A stretch of DNA of 11,567 nucleotides, taken from positions 1-11,567 of the forward strand of contig JAAEMD010000516.1 in the NCBI GenBank assembly GCA_024225875.1, given 5' to 3'. This document shows positions 1 to 7,272 of this stretch, in pieces. How positions within the stretch are numbered: the first letter of the stretch is position 1; every line of letters begins with the position of its first letter. Below the pieces are notes generated by a model. It did not search any database and was not told the DNA's origin. It was given only the letters and a program-made list of their open reading frames with translations. A program made the position numbers and the translations under genes. The DNA is from a bacterium (lineage in GTDB: Bacteria > Margulisbacteria > Marinamargulisbacteria > JAAEMD01).

Positions 1-1
1 T

Positions 2-1198
2 GATATTAATAGAATTATTGACGAAACCTATTATAGCCTAGAACGATTATTTTCTAAAATTTCACTTGATGATAAGAAAATGAATGAGATAGAAGGATAC
101 TACCATGCTTGTATTATTTTATTTTCAGATTCTCAGTTTTCCAGATTAATTGTTACCAGAAATCCTAAATTTTTATATCATTTTTTTAGATTTATTATTC
201 AAAAAAACGAAAAAGAAGCTGAAAAAAATAAGTGCTTATTAAAAAAACTTCAACCTATTGTAAGCTGCTTACTAACACAGAGTATTCTTAATTCTGATTC
301 AATACTTCGAAAAGAAAATGACTATCAGGAAGCCCTTTCATATTTTGATGATTTTACCTCTTTAATTTTTAAGAATTATGCTTTGCTAAATAGTTCACTA
401 AATCTTTTTGATTTTAATATAAAAACTACTCATTGTTATACAAGCGATGAAGTGTCAATGATTTGTAGATGGTATGAAACTGCATTTGATTTTTATATTA
501 ATAATGATGTTAAGAAAGGCGTTCCTAGAAACCTAATAGTGGGATTTCATTATTTAAATGAAATAGTTAGGCATTGTGTAAATCAAAGAGGTATAAACAA
601 AGGAGATGCTTTAGAGTTATTTTCCTGCTGTACAGCTGTTGGTGACGTGTATGAAAAAGCATTAAGTTATTTAAGTAACAATCCACCGACCACCTTTAAC
701 GAAAAATATTCTGATTTTAATAATACTACCTGTGTTGAATATATTGGAATGAAAGTATATAAATATATTGAGACTTTATCGATAGATAAAGATGTTTGGT
801 TATTTCATCTCGGGACTTGCTCGCTTTGGGAGTATTTAAAAATTTTAGATGATGATGCAAATAAGCCTCTGATTAATACTTTAAAAAAGAAATTTCAAGA
901 TGAACTTAAGAAAACAATTACACGTAATCTTAACACGCAGCAACCACGATACCCCTTAGTTATTAAAGGCTTAATTTTCGAATGTAATTTATACCCAGCA
1001 ACAGAGAATACTATTTTTAAGTTAGTAAATGATGAATTGAAAAAACGCTTTTACGCTCTTTATAGCTTTAGTAAAGAAAAAGCTCTAGAATTATTACCTG
1101 AAGATGCTAAGTATGATGAAAATACTCACGAACTTATATATTATAATCGTGTATCTTATACAGAATATCGTCTTGAAATTAATATAAATGGAGATTAA
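2..1198 (+). CDS. Unrecognised protein, 5' end outside the window
   Basis: The frame is open from the first bases of the window (it reads DINRIIDETYYSLERLF before the first methionine at 80), so the true start probably lies upstream and the ATG at 80 is internal. The visible 398 residues are rich in Leu, Ile, Phe, Tyr, Asn and Lys, look mainly alpha-helical, and show no nucleotide-binding, nuclease or signal motif that I recognise and no long hydrophobic stretch. Codon use is strongly AT-biased, unlike the phage genes to the right. The stop is 5 nt before the next gene, and a GGAG at 1190-1193 near the end of this frame can serve that gene, so the two form an operon. The pair sits at the end of an apparent tRNA-borne element, the usual place for accessory or defence cargo, but nothing in the sequence shows its function. 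Confidence 0.7.
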   Translation, partial: DINRIIDETYYSLERLFSKISLDDKKMNEIEGYYHACIILFSDSQFSRLIVTRNPKFLYHFFRFIIQKNEKEAEKNKCLLKKLQPIVSCLLTQSILNSDSILRKENDYQEALSYFDDFTSLIFKNYALLNSSLNLFDFNIKTTHCYTSDEVSMICRWYETAFDFYINNDVKKGVPRNLIVGFHYLNEIVRHCVNQRGINKGDALELFSCCTAVGDVYEKALSYLSNNPPTTFNEKYSDFNNTTCVEYIGMKVYKYIETLSIDKDVWLFHLGTCSLWEYLKILDDDANKPLINTLKKKFQDELKKTITRNLNTQQPRYPLVIKGLIFECNLYPATENTIFKLVNDELKKRFYALYSFSKEKALELLPEDAKYDENTHELIYYNRVSYTEYRLEININGD

Positions 1199-1203
1199 AT
1201 AAT

Positions 1204-1683
1204 ATGAAAGAATTTGTAATTAACATAATAATAACAGCAGTTCCAATAGTAATTACCGCTACATTAGCAGGCTTAGGCTGGTTATATAAGCATGAACGAG
1301 AAAAAAGATTATTAGCGGAACAGCAATTATTTGATAAGAAGTATGCTTTTTATGCTGAAATATTAGAATTCTTTTTCAGGATTATGCAAGGAAAATCATA
1401 TTCAGATGAAAAAACTAAAAGTAAAATGTGGGAATTTAATAAAGGATTATACCTCTATGCTTCTCATTCTGTTTTGACTAATTATCAAGATTGGATGTAT
1501 GAGAATAGAAACTATAAGTCACAGAATAGCAACTCTGTTAAAAAATTATTAAATGGTGTTTGTAAGATCATAATAGCTATTCGCGAAGATATGGTACACG
1601 AAAAAAAGCAAATCAATAATGAAAGTATTTTAAAGCATTTATTAGTTGATTATGATATATCTAAGGAAAAAGGCATACTATAG
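1204..1683 (+). CDS. Small single-pass membrane protein, function unknown
   Basis: This 159-residue protein has one clear N-terminal hydrophobic segment at about residues 5-27 (VINIIITAVPIVITATLAGLGW), followed by a basic stretch (KHEREKR) and a charged helical region (about 28-65) that could form a coiled coil. The rest is soluble and probably faces the cytoplasm by the positive-inside rule. The start is ATG at 1204, with GGAG at 1190-1193 about 10 nt upstream inside the end of the preceding gene. It is co-oriented and tightly spaced with that gene, so the two are probably made together and may act together. Small membrane-anchored partners of this layout are common in plasmid and island cargo. 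I do not recognise the family. Base composition is AT-rich like its partner. Confidence 0.7.
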   Translation: MKEFVINIIITAVPIVITATLAGLGWLYKHEREKRLLAEQQLFDKKYAFYAEILEFFFRIMQGKSYSDEKTKSKMWEFNKGLYLYASHSVLTNYQDWMYENRNYKSQNSNSVKKLLNGVCKIIIAIREDMVHEKKQINNESILKHLLVDYDISKEKGIL

Positions 1684-1696
1684 TTAGTAAAATAAA

Positions 1697-1740
1697 TTTT
1701 AGAATATTCTAAAAACTTTCTAAAAAACATTTCTAAAAAC
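1697..1740. repeat. 18-nt perfect palindrome running into three direct repeats, near the tRNA-Asp remnant
   Basis: Positions 1697-1714 are a perfect palindrome (TTTTAGAATATTCTAAAA). Its right arm begins a run of three near-identical direct repeats, TTCTAAAAAC, at 1707-1716, 1718-1728 (one extra A) and 1731-1740. They lie 83 nt upstream of the tRNA 3' fragment. Short spaced direct repeats close to an attachment site are typical of integrase arm-binding sites. The palindrome could also be a weak bidirectional terminator for the operon ending at 1683. AT-richness makes chance repeats more likely here. Confidence 0.5.
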
Positions 1741-1822
1741 ATCTAATATCAGGGACACCATAGTATACCTAACTAAACTCAAATCCAATGAAATATTGTC
1801 TTTATATATACTATAAAATTAA

Positions 1823-1867
1823 CTGTCACGCAGGAGGTCGAGGGTTCGAGTCCCTTCGCTCCCGCCA
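1823..1867 (+). other. 3' half of tRNA-Asp(GTC): attachment-site remnant
   Basis: The 45 nt read, in order: anticodon loop CTGTCAC with anticodon GTC, 3' anticodon stem GCAGG, variable loop AGGTC, T stem GAGGG, T loop TTCGAGT, T stem CCCTT, 3' acceptor strand CGCTCCC, discriminator G and CCA. This matches the 3' part of bacterial tRNA-Asp. The matching 5' half (acceptor strand GGGAGCG, D arm) is absent upstream, so this is not a working tRNA. Tyrosine integrases often use tRNA 3' ends as attachment sites and leave the intact gene at one end and a 3' copy at the other. With the tRNA reading to the right, the element that created this copy should lie to the left, ending here. Confidence 0.85.
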
Positions 1868-1887
1868 TTAAAATTCATACTTAAAAT

Positions 1888-1902
1888 GCCCCATTCTGGG
1901 GC
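1888..1902 (+). terminator. Short GC hairpin after the tRNA remnant
   Basis: GCCCC-ATTCT-GGGGC forms a perfect 5-bp GC stem 20 nt after the tRNA CCA end, where tRNA terminators normally sit. It has no following T-tract, so termination would be weak. It may be the original tRNA-Asp 3' processing or termination element. Confidence 0.35.
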
Positions 1903-1928
1903 TGGCGACCTTCCCGAAAACCTAGAGA

Positions 1929-2017
1929 TTGTATACGAATTGTATACAGTTTTTTTGATTTTTGCATTATAATACCCCTCGTAAGCACTAAATTGTATAC
2001 AGCCTATTTGTATACAA
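1929..2017 (+). promoter_or_regulatory. Promoter region with four TTGTATAC boxes
   Basis: A perfect -10 box TATAAT lies at 1968-1973, with no good -35 hexamer at 16-18 nt. Four copies of TTGTATAC surround it: 1929-1936, 1940-1947 (overlapping the expected -35 zone), 1993-2000 and 2008-2015. The core GTATAC is self-complementary, and 2008-2017 (TTGTATACAA) is a perfect palindrome. Pairs of boxes above and below the -10 look like operators for a dimeric regulator that could activate (poor -35) or repress. Related boxes occur before the small terminase gene. The regulator is not in the window. Confidence 0.55.
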
Positions 2018-2050
2018 ATTTGCCAACCGACAACGATAAAACGACACCGG

Positions 2051-2086
2051 AGGCGAGTTTTTCCATTTGGAAGGACTCGCCTTTTT
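2051..2086 (+). terminator. Terminator-like hairpin in the methyltransferase leader
   Basis: AGGCGAGT (2051-2058) pairs with ACTCGCCT (2075-2082), with an inner TTCC/GGAA pairing, followed by a T-tract (2082-2086). The AGGAGA ribosome binding site begins only 8 nt later. It lies between the candidate promoter (-10 at 1968-1973) and the gene start at 2103, so it could attenuate methyltransferase expression, or it could end transcripts arriving from the left. Almost the same stem recurs at 11182-11213. Confidence 0.65.
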
Positions 2087-2102
2087 GCTTTTTAGGAGAA
2101 TT

Positions 2103-3308
2103 ATGGAAATTAAAGAAGTCGAGATATCAACATTAAATGCAGCCACCTACAACCCTCGAAAATTATCGAGAAAGCAGTATCAGGATTTAAAATCGTCCTT
2201 AACTGAGTTTGGATTGGTGGACCCTATTGTTGTGAATAGCCACCCAGATCGGAATAACATCATCATTGGTGGCCATCAGCGCGTTAAGGTGTGGCATGAT
2301 TTGGGAAACAGCACCATCGCTGCAGTATATATCAGTCTGACTCTGGAACGAGAACGGCAACTCAATATTCGTCTTAATAAAAACCAGGGGGAATTTGATC
2401 AAGAAATTCTATTGGCCGAATTCACAAAAGATGAATTGATTGAATGGGGATTTGAGGAGGTTGACTTTGATACCTCCTCCATTGAACTGGCCGATGAAAC
2501 CCAAGGTGATGACGATGTTCCAGACCCCATTGAGGATCCGGTTACTGTAATTGGAGATTTGTATGAGCTAGGTCCACACCGATTGTTATGTGGAGACGCG
2601 ACCAACCTTCAAAACGTTGAAACCCTTATGGGCGAAGAAAAGGCAGACCTTATCGTCACCGATCCACCCTATAACGTTGATTATGAAGGTAAAACCAAGC
2701 AAAAGCTGAAAATCAAAAATGATGCCATGGGTGATTCAAACTTTTATCAATTTTTATCAGACACCTTTACCCATTACTTTGCCTTTACTAAAGATGGCGG
2801 CGCTTTATATGTGTTTCATGCCGATTCTGAAGGACTCAATTTTAGAAGAGCTTTTGTTGAAAGCGGGTTTGATCTTAAGCAATGCTGTATTTGGATAAAA
2901 GATGTCATGGTGATGGGACGGCAAGACTATCATTGGCAACACGAACCTGTTCTTTATGGTTGGAAACCGGGAGCATCCCATTTTTGGAATAGCAACCGAA
3001 AGCAAACCACGTTTTGGTCATTTGATCGCCCCAAACAAAGCAAAGAGCATCCCACTATGAAACCCATTGACCTGGTGTGCTACCCGATAATGAATAGCTC
3101 CCAAAAAGGTCAAATTATAATGGATTTATTTGGTGGTTCCGGATCAACCTTAATTTCAAGTGAAAAAACGGGTCGTATTTGCCGGACAATGGAGCTGGAC
3201 CCCGGATATTGTGATGTGATTGTGAAGCGATACATTGCCTTTTGTAAAAAAAATGATCGGCCCGTTGAGATTAAAAAAAATGGAAAATGCTGCACTGAGT
3301 TCGAGTAA
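2103..3308 (+). CDS. ParB-like domain / DNA methyltransferase fusion (phage)
   Basis: A 401-residue protein. Residues 1-95 are a ParB/Srx-like domain (YNPRKLS, then IIIGGHQR at 53-60). Residues 150-385 are an amino-methyltransferase domain with catalytic DPPY at 187-190, HPTMKP at 316-321 and the S-adenosylmethionine site DLFGGSGST at 341-349. The order DPPY before FGGSG is the beta-class arrangement, so it should methylate adenine N6 or cytosine N4 in DNA; the target site cannot be read from sequence. The start is ATG 2103, preceded by AGGAGA at 2094-2099; an upstream in-frame ATG at 2067 lies inside the leader hairpin and has no such site. ParB-methyltransferase fusions are common just before terminase genes in prophages, where they probably protect phage DNA or modify packaging sites. 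No restriction partner is present. The frame looks intact. Confidence 0.92.
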   Translation: MEIKEVEISTLNAATYNPRKLSRKQYQDLKSSLTEFGLVDPIVVNSHPDRNNIIIGGHQRVKVWHDLGNSTIAAVYISLTLERERQLNIRLNKNQGEFDQEILLAEFTKDELIEWGFEEVDFDTSSIELADETQGDDDVPDPIEDPVTVIGDLYELGPHRLLCGDATNLQNVETLMGEEKADLIVTDPPYNVDYEGKTKQKLKIKNDAMGDSNFYQFLSDTFTHYFAFTKDGGALYVFHADSEGLNFRRAFVESGFDLKQCCIWIKDVMVMGRQDYHWQHEPVLYGWKPGASHFWNSNRKQTTFWSFDRPKQSKEHPTMKPIDLVCYPIMNSSQKGQIIMDLFGGSGSTLISSEKTGRICRTMELDPGYCDVIVKRYIAFCKKNDRPVEIKKNGKCCTEFE

Positions 3309-3331
3309 TCATCTGGGCATTTACGCTCAAA

Positions 3332-3350
3332 ATGTATACAAAACTATACA
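3332..3350 (+). promoter_or_regulatory. Pair of TATAC boxes before the small terminase gene
   Basis: ATGTATACAA and AACTATACAG lie 10 nt apart, copying the pair at 1929-1949 (TTGTATACGA, TTGTATACAG, 11 nt apart). They occupy most of the 60-nt gap between methyltransferase and terminase genes, so the same regulator may bind both places. No convincing -10 box follows. Confidence 0.4.
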
Positions 3351-3368
3351 GATTCGAGGGTTTTCAGC

Positions 3369-3794
3369 ATGAAAATATCTCAAAGCCAGCTCAAGCTTAT
3401 ACTGATTCGATCGCTGGGTAATGTATTAGCCGCTACTAAGATTATTAATAAAGAGTTTGGAGTCGACATTACCAGAGACGCCATTTATAAACGGATCCAA
3501 AACAACCCATCACTCAAAAACACTGTCGAAAAAATAACTGAAGAAGTCAAAGATATAGCCGAGCACGAGCTATTCAATAAAATCAAAAAAGGTGATCTTC
3601 GGGCCATTACCTATTTTTTGGATCGACGGGCCAAAGATCGTGGATATATGCTCAAAATGGAGCAAGAGTTATCTGGTGAAGTCAGTGTCACCCATTCCCA
3701 AAAGACAGATTATTCGCACTGGCCAGATAAAGACCTAAAAGCATTTTTAGCCTTAAAGCGGAAACACGCACAATCTTCTGAAAAAGATGAATGA
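3369..3794 (+). CDS. Probable terminase small subunit
   Basis: A 141-residue, highly charged helical protein. The N-terminal 50 residues look like a helix-turn-helix DNA-binding region (VLAATKIINKEFGVDITRDAIYKRI). They are followed by a helical stretch with the pattern AEHELFNKIKKGDLRAITYFLDRRAKDRGY at about 67-96, which is typical of small terminase and related phage DNA-recognition proteins (L..I..GD..A...YL...GK.RGY). It would recognise the packaging site on phage DNA and deliver it to the large subunit. The start ATG 3369 has GAGGG at 3356-3360 at good spacing. Its stop overlaps the start of the large terminase by 4 nt (ATGA), so the two are translationally coupled. The assignment rests on size, fold-like pattern and position, not on a catalytic motif. 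Confidence 0.75.
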   Translation: MKISQSQLKLILIRSLGNVLAATKIINKEFGVDITRDAIYKRIQNNPSLKNTVEKITEEVKDIAEHELFNKIKKGDLRAITYFLDRRAKDRGYMLKMEQELSGEVSVTHSQKTDYSHWPDKDLKAFLALKRKHAQSSEKDE

Positions 3795-4399
3795 AACGAA
3801 CAGCCGATGCCGATTTTGGTGCAGAAATTGAAGGAGCCAGACGCTTTCTTCTTGAATTTACACGCCTCACCAAGCCCAACTATGAGGTGAAATGGTACCA
3901 TGAACACCTTTGTGACAAGTTAGATCAGCTAGCAAACGGAACCATCAAACGATTGATTGTTGCTATGCCACCCCAACATGGCAAATCTGAACTGGTATCA
4001 CGCCGGTTTCCAGCCTTTTTATTGGGACGAAACCCCAACATTAAAATCGCAGGCGCCAGCTACAACCATACGTTTTCAGCTAAATTTAACCGAGATACTC
4101 AGCGTATTATTGACGACCCGAGTTATCGAGAGATTTTTCCCAATACAACAATAAGTGGAAAATTCCAGCAACAATCAAACAAAGGCAATTGGGTTAGAAA
4201 CAATGACATGTTCGAGATTGTGAATCATGAAGGTGGTTATATCTCTGTGGGCGTTGGTGGTGGTTTGACCGGAAACCAGGTTGATATGGCCATTATTGAT
4301 GATCCGCTTAAAGACCACTTAGAAGCCAATTCAGATGTGATCCGTGAACGGGTATGGGAATTGGTATACCACAGTGTTGGAAACACGGCTTCACAATGA
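3791..4399 (+). CDS. terL: Terminase large subunit, ATPase half (frameshifted)
   Basis: This is the N-terminal part of the DNA-packaging motor. Residues 59-67 (MPPQHGKSE) are the Walker A loop and 166-171 (MAIIDD) the Walker B strand with its catalytic acid. The reading matches large terminases up to RERVWE (residue 190, codon 4358-4360), then departs from the family for 12 residues and stops. Dropping one T of the TT at 4361-4362 restores the family reading WYTTVLETRLHNDSRVLITMTRWH, so this is a single-base insertion. The rejoined protein would be 477 residues, a normal length. As written the ATPase and nuclease parts are separated and the motor should not work. A sequencing error or programmed frameshift is possible, but no slippery heptamer is evident at the site. 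Confidence 0.88.
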   Translation: MKRTADADFGAEIEGARRFLLEFTRLTKPNYEVKWYHEHLCDKLDQLANGTIKRLIVAMPPQHGKSELVSRRFPAFLLGRNPNIKIAGASYNHTFSAKFNRDTQRIIDDPSYREIFPNTTISGKFQQQSNKGNWVRNNDMFEIVNHEGGYISVGVGGGLTGNQVDMAIIDDPLKDHLEANSDVIRERVWELVYHSVGNTASQ

Positions 4400-5225
4400 T
4401 AGTCGTGTGCTGATTACGATGACACGGTGGCATGAGGATGATCTTGTAGGGCGTTTATTAAAGATGATTCATTCAGGCCAGATTGCAGAGGATTGGGACA
4501 GTGTCATACTCCCTGCCATTAAGGAACAGGACGATAATCCTGATGACCCGAGAGACATTGGAGAAGCTTTATGGGAAGAACGTCACTCTAAAGCTTCATT
4601 ACTGACAAGAAAATCGAAATCTGAGAGAAATTTTCAAGCACTGTATCAACAACACCCCACACCACCTGAAGGCAACATTTTTAAACGGTCATGGATTCAG
4701 TTTTACCATAAACTGCCAGATCGGTTTGACCAAATCATTCAATCTTGGGACATGTCTTTTAAAGGAACTTCTAATAATGACTATGTTGCTGGGTTTATTT
4801 TAGCTCGAAAAGGGGCGTCATTTTATGTGATACATCGAATCAAGGAACATTTGGATTTCCCAGGAACGATAGAGGCCATTAAATCTATGACACGGCGTTA
4901 CCCCAAAGCCAAATCAAAGTTAGTTGAAGATAAAGCCAATGGCCCTGCTATTATTGATACGCTTAAAGACGAAGTCTCTGGGCTCATTCCAATTAATCCT
5001 GGTTCAGCATCAAAAGAGTCACGGGCACACGCGATTTCATTTCTGTTTGAAGCAGGTAATGTGTATTTTCCAATGCCAGAGTCGTATGAATGGGTTGATG
5101 ATTTAATTGAAGAGTTGGTGTCATTTCCAAACTCAACCTACGATGACCAGGTGGATGCACTTTGTCAGGGTTTGAAATATTTGGAAGAAAAATCTATTAA
5201 CACCACTCGGGCGCTTTTAACATGA
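4344..5225 (+). CDS. terL: Terminase large subunit, nuclease half (frameshifted)
   Basis: This is the continuation of the large terminase in the +1 frame; homologous sequence begins at about 4362, and the GTG at 4344 is only the first possible start, without a ribosome binding site. Early residues carry the ATPase coupling motif TMTRWH. The C-terminal RNase H-like nuclease shows its acidic positions in order: SWDMSF (about 136), LVEDKANG (about 195) and TYDDQVDA (about 267-268). This domain cuts concatemeric phage DNA at packaging. The stop at 5223-5225 is only 4 nt from the stop of the convergent minus-strand gene, with no clear terminator between them, which marks the left edge of the cargo block. 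The half is unlikely to be made in useful amounts unless the frameshift is an artefact. Confidence 0.88.
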   Translation: MNGYGNWYTTVLETRLHNDSRVLITMTRWHEDDLVGRLLKMIHSGQIAEDWDSVILPAIKEQDDNPDDPRDIGEALWEERHSKASLLTRKSKSERNFQALYQQHPTPPEGNIFKRSWIQFYHKLPDRFDQIIQSWDMSFKGTSNNDYVAGFILARKGASFYVIHRIKEHLDFPGTIEAIKSMTRRYPKAKSKLVEDKANGPAIIDTLKDEVSGLIPINPGSASKESRAHAISFLFEAGNVYFPMPESYEWVDDLIEELVSFPNSTYDDQVDALCQGLKYLEEKSINTTRALLT

Positions 5226-5229
5226 CTTA

Positions 5230-6588
5230 TTATTTGGAGGCTTTTTGGTATTCTCTCCAAAAAGAGGTTTTACGCGCATGCTTTTCTTGAAAATGTTGCA
5301 TATACTCACTTTGGGACTGGATACCTTCCCAATCACCTACTTTTTTAGATTCTTTTTCGGTCAAGACCAAATCTCTGGCTGCATAAGGATAATATTTTGA
5401 AATGGCACGCTTAACATTATCATCAACCAACCTTCTGTAAATAAGTGTTGCCGGCAATGGTTTATTTAACTGAGCCAGCTTCTTGGCAATTGGGCCTAGT
5501 GAATAATAAGAACCGCCATCTATTTTGGCATGGTTTTTCATAACCACATCGACTAGGTGGTCTATTTCATCAAGGTCACAGAGGGCTTCCATCGTACAAT
5601 TCATAGAAGACTGTGCCATAATCATGGCCAACCCTTTTTGATATGCTTTTTCTTTTTGGGAGTCTGGCAAACAACTAAGGTATCTTTGTAGTTTTTTGGT
5701 GCATAAGGTTTTTTCAAACGATACCCATCGGTAATGATTGGCTTTATCTTGATTTTTAAGTGCATCATAAATCACAATAAATTTTTCGATAAAATCATTT
5801 TCCATATACCCTGAATAATTAGCCTGTCCTTTTTCAAGCCAACCAAGCGCCTCTTGCAAACGATCTTTTTGGATTAGTCGATCTACAATATTTAGAACTT
5901 CAGATGCGTTTATTTTTTCAGATGTTTCTAAAATACCGATATAATCATCAACACTTCCCTTTGCATCTGAAATTTGCAACAACGCATGCTTGAACATATG
6001 TTCTGACAGTCCTTTTTTATTTTCTGTGATCAATTTTTTAAGCTGCTCTAATTCATCCTCGCTTAAAAAATCCCCAAAAGGTTTTATCACGTCGTCTGTG
6101 ATTCCGTAGTCATCATCTAAATAAAGATTTGCAATCTTCTCAATAAGCGCCGTTTTATCTTTTCCGTCATAGCACTTAATACAAGCCTCTTTCCAGGCTT
6201 CTATAGCGTATCGAAACACATCACCAATCGAGCCGCTTGAGTCATCTGCTCGTTCAAAAACAGCTGGATGGATTTTGATAATTTTCAGTATTAATTTTTC
6301 TGCTAGGTCAGGGGCTGACTTAAGTAGTTGTTGATTGATCGCATCTAATACAGACTGCAACTCATCAGCAAAACGAAAGCTATAGCCATAATTAACAAAG
6401 GCTTGTGATCGTTTAATGCTATTAATTTTTGTGTTTAATTGTTTATATACGGTGTCTGGTGCGTCGGAATTAACTAGTAGCAGAAGGTTTTCATATAGAT
6501 CTTCACTTTTTTCGGCTTGATCCAATACAAAGTCAATGAGGATATCGTGATGGATTTTTTTTAGTGATTTTCGACTAACTGATTTCAT
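5230..6588 (-). CDS. DUF6880-like helical protein
   Basis: A 452-residue, mainly alpha-helical, soluble protein of unknown function. The segment with YSFRFADELQSVLDAI, then LILKIIKIHPAVFERADDSSGSIG and AIEAWKEAC (about residues 66-140) resembles the DUF6880 family, whose members look like helical-repeat scaffold proteins. Later parts contain further paired helices such as LNIVDRLIQKDRLQEALGWLEKGQ (about 235-258), like tetratricopeptide repeats. No catalytic motif is visible. Its ATG overlaps the stop of the upstream SEC-C gene by 4 nt (ATGA on the minus strand), so the two are translationally coupled and probably act together. It lies against phage transcription, between terminase and portal, as cargo carried by the prophage. 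The frame is intact, in contrast to the terminase beside it. The family call is from memory of the pattern and is moderate. Confidence 0.75.
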   Translation of the reverse strand: MKSVSRKSLKKIHHDILIDFVLDQAEKSEDLYENLLLLVNSDAPDTVYKQLNTKINSIKRSQAFVNYGYSFRFADELQSVLDAINQQLLKSAPDLAEKLILKIIKIHPAVFERADDSSGSIGDVFRYAIEAWKEACIKCYDGKDKTALIEKIANLYLDDDYGITDDVIKPFGDFLSEDELEQLKKLITENKKGLSEHMFKHALLQISDAKGSVDDYIGILETSEKINASEVLNIVDRLIQKDRLQEALGWLEKGQANYSGYMENDFIEKFIVIYDALKNQDKANHYRWVSFEKTLCTKKLQRYLSCLPDSQKEKAYQKGLAMIMAQSSMNCTMEALCDLDEIDHLVDVVMKNHAKIDGGSYYSLGPIAKKLAQLNKPLPATLIYRRLVDDNVKRAISKYYPYAARDLVLTEKESKKVGDWEGIQSQSEYMQHFQEKHARKTSFWREYQKASK

Positions 6589-7241
6589 GACAGCATTTTA
6601 TGAGGGCCTGGCAATAATATCCCTGCTGATTCAACTTGCTTGCTTTGTTCATAACTAAGCATATAGTCAAACTCTTTTCCTTCTAATTTCTTGATGATTC
6701 TTACAACGTTATCATTGGGACCGGAAATATAGGATGGCTTTCCGTCTTTGCCAAATCTCCGGGTAATTTCACATGGTTTATCCCATTCAATAAAAGTTTT
6801 TACTTGCTCCCAATCTTCATGGGGGTCGAAGCCCAAGTTCTTTGCGAATGAAATGCTGCCTAAAATAAGTTCTCTGCATTTTTCATAGTCGATTGAGTCC
6901 ATACCACCATGTTTATCAATGATTTGTTCTATGGCGGTATATGCTACGTTTCCATTTGAAAAAGCATCTTTCAAACCCAAACAAAGGGTATCTAGCATAA
7001 ACGTCGCAAAAAGATATTTTTTAGTCTCTGAAATTTGTCTCACCACAATAATTGTAGCTAAACCATCTTCCTCCCAGTTTTTTCTGATGAAACATGTATC
7101 TAAGGGATACTCATGGGCGTTATAAACCATGTAATGAGGGCTGTTCAAACGTGCATTATCCGCTTGGTCATTTTCCAAGCAACATTTTTTATACTTCTTT
7201 CCACTTCCACAGTGGCAGTGGTCATTTCGTCCTATTTTCAT
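6585..7241 (-). CDS. SEC-C zinc-motif protein
   Basis: A 218-residue protein starting MKIGRNDHCHCGSGKKYKKCC: this is the SEC-C motif (CxC...CC, metal ligands C10, C12, C21, C22), which binds one zinc ion and is named after the SecA C-terminus, where it contacts SecB and ribosomes. The rest is a separate domain, with features LDTLCLGLKDAF, YEKCRELILGSISFAKNLGFDPHEDW and EITRRFGKDGKPSYISGPNDN, seen in stand-alone SEC-C proteins of unknown function. I chose ATG at 7241 because SEC-C proteins begin MKIGRND; the TTG at 7247 adds only two residues. There is no clear Shine-Dalgarno. It is coupled by a 4-nt overlap to the DUF6880-like gene and lies 31 nt downstream of the outer-membrane-like gene. 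It probably mediates protein or nucleic acid contact; no enzymatic residues are apparent. Confidence 0.82.
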   Translation of the reverse strand: MKIGRNDHCHCGSGKKYKKCCLENDQADNARLNSPHYMVYNAHEYPLDTCFIRKNWEEDGLATIIVVRQISETKKYLFATFMLDTLCLGLKDAFSNGNVAYTAIEQIIDKHGGMDSIDYEKCRELILGSISFAKNLGFDPHEDWEQVKTFIEWDKPCEITRRFGKDGKPSYISGPNDNVVRIIKKLEGKEFDYMLSYEQSKQVESAGILLPGPHKMLS

Positions 7242-7272
7242 ATTCAATTCAATTTATATTATCATAGAATTA

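Noticed and set aside
2067..2102. ATG at 2067 as the methyltransferase start
   Set aside because: It lies inside the leader hairpin, has no ribosome binding site and adds a non-family extension; ATG 2103 has AGGAGA at good spacing.
4365..4374. GGTATACC in terL as another operator box
   Set aside because: It lacks the TTG flank shared by the other boxes and lies within coding sequence.
4344..4410. Programmed frameshift in the large terminase
   Set aside because: There is no evident slippery heptamer at the shift point and large terminases are normally one frame; a one-base insertion or an error is simpler.
5233..5261. TTTGGAG/CTCCAAA inverted repeat as a bidirectional terminator between terL and the minus-strand gene
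   Set aside because: The stem is 7 bp with a 15-nt loop, lies within the coding end of the minus-strand gene and lacks a proper T-tract.
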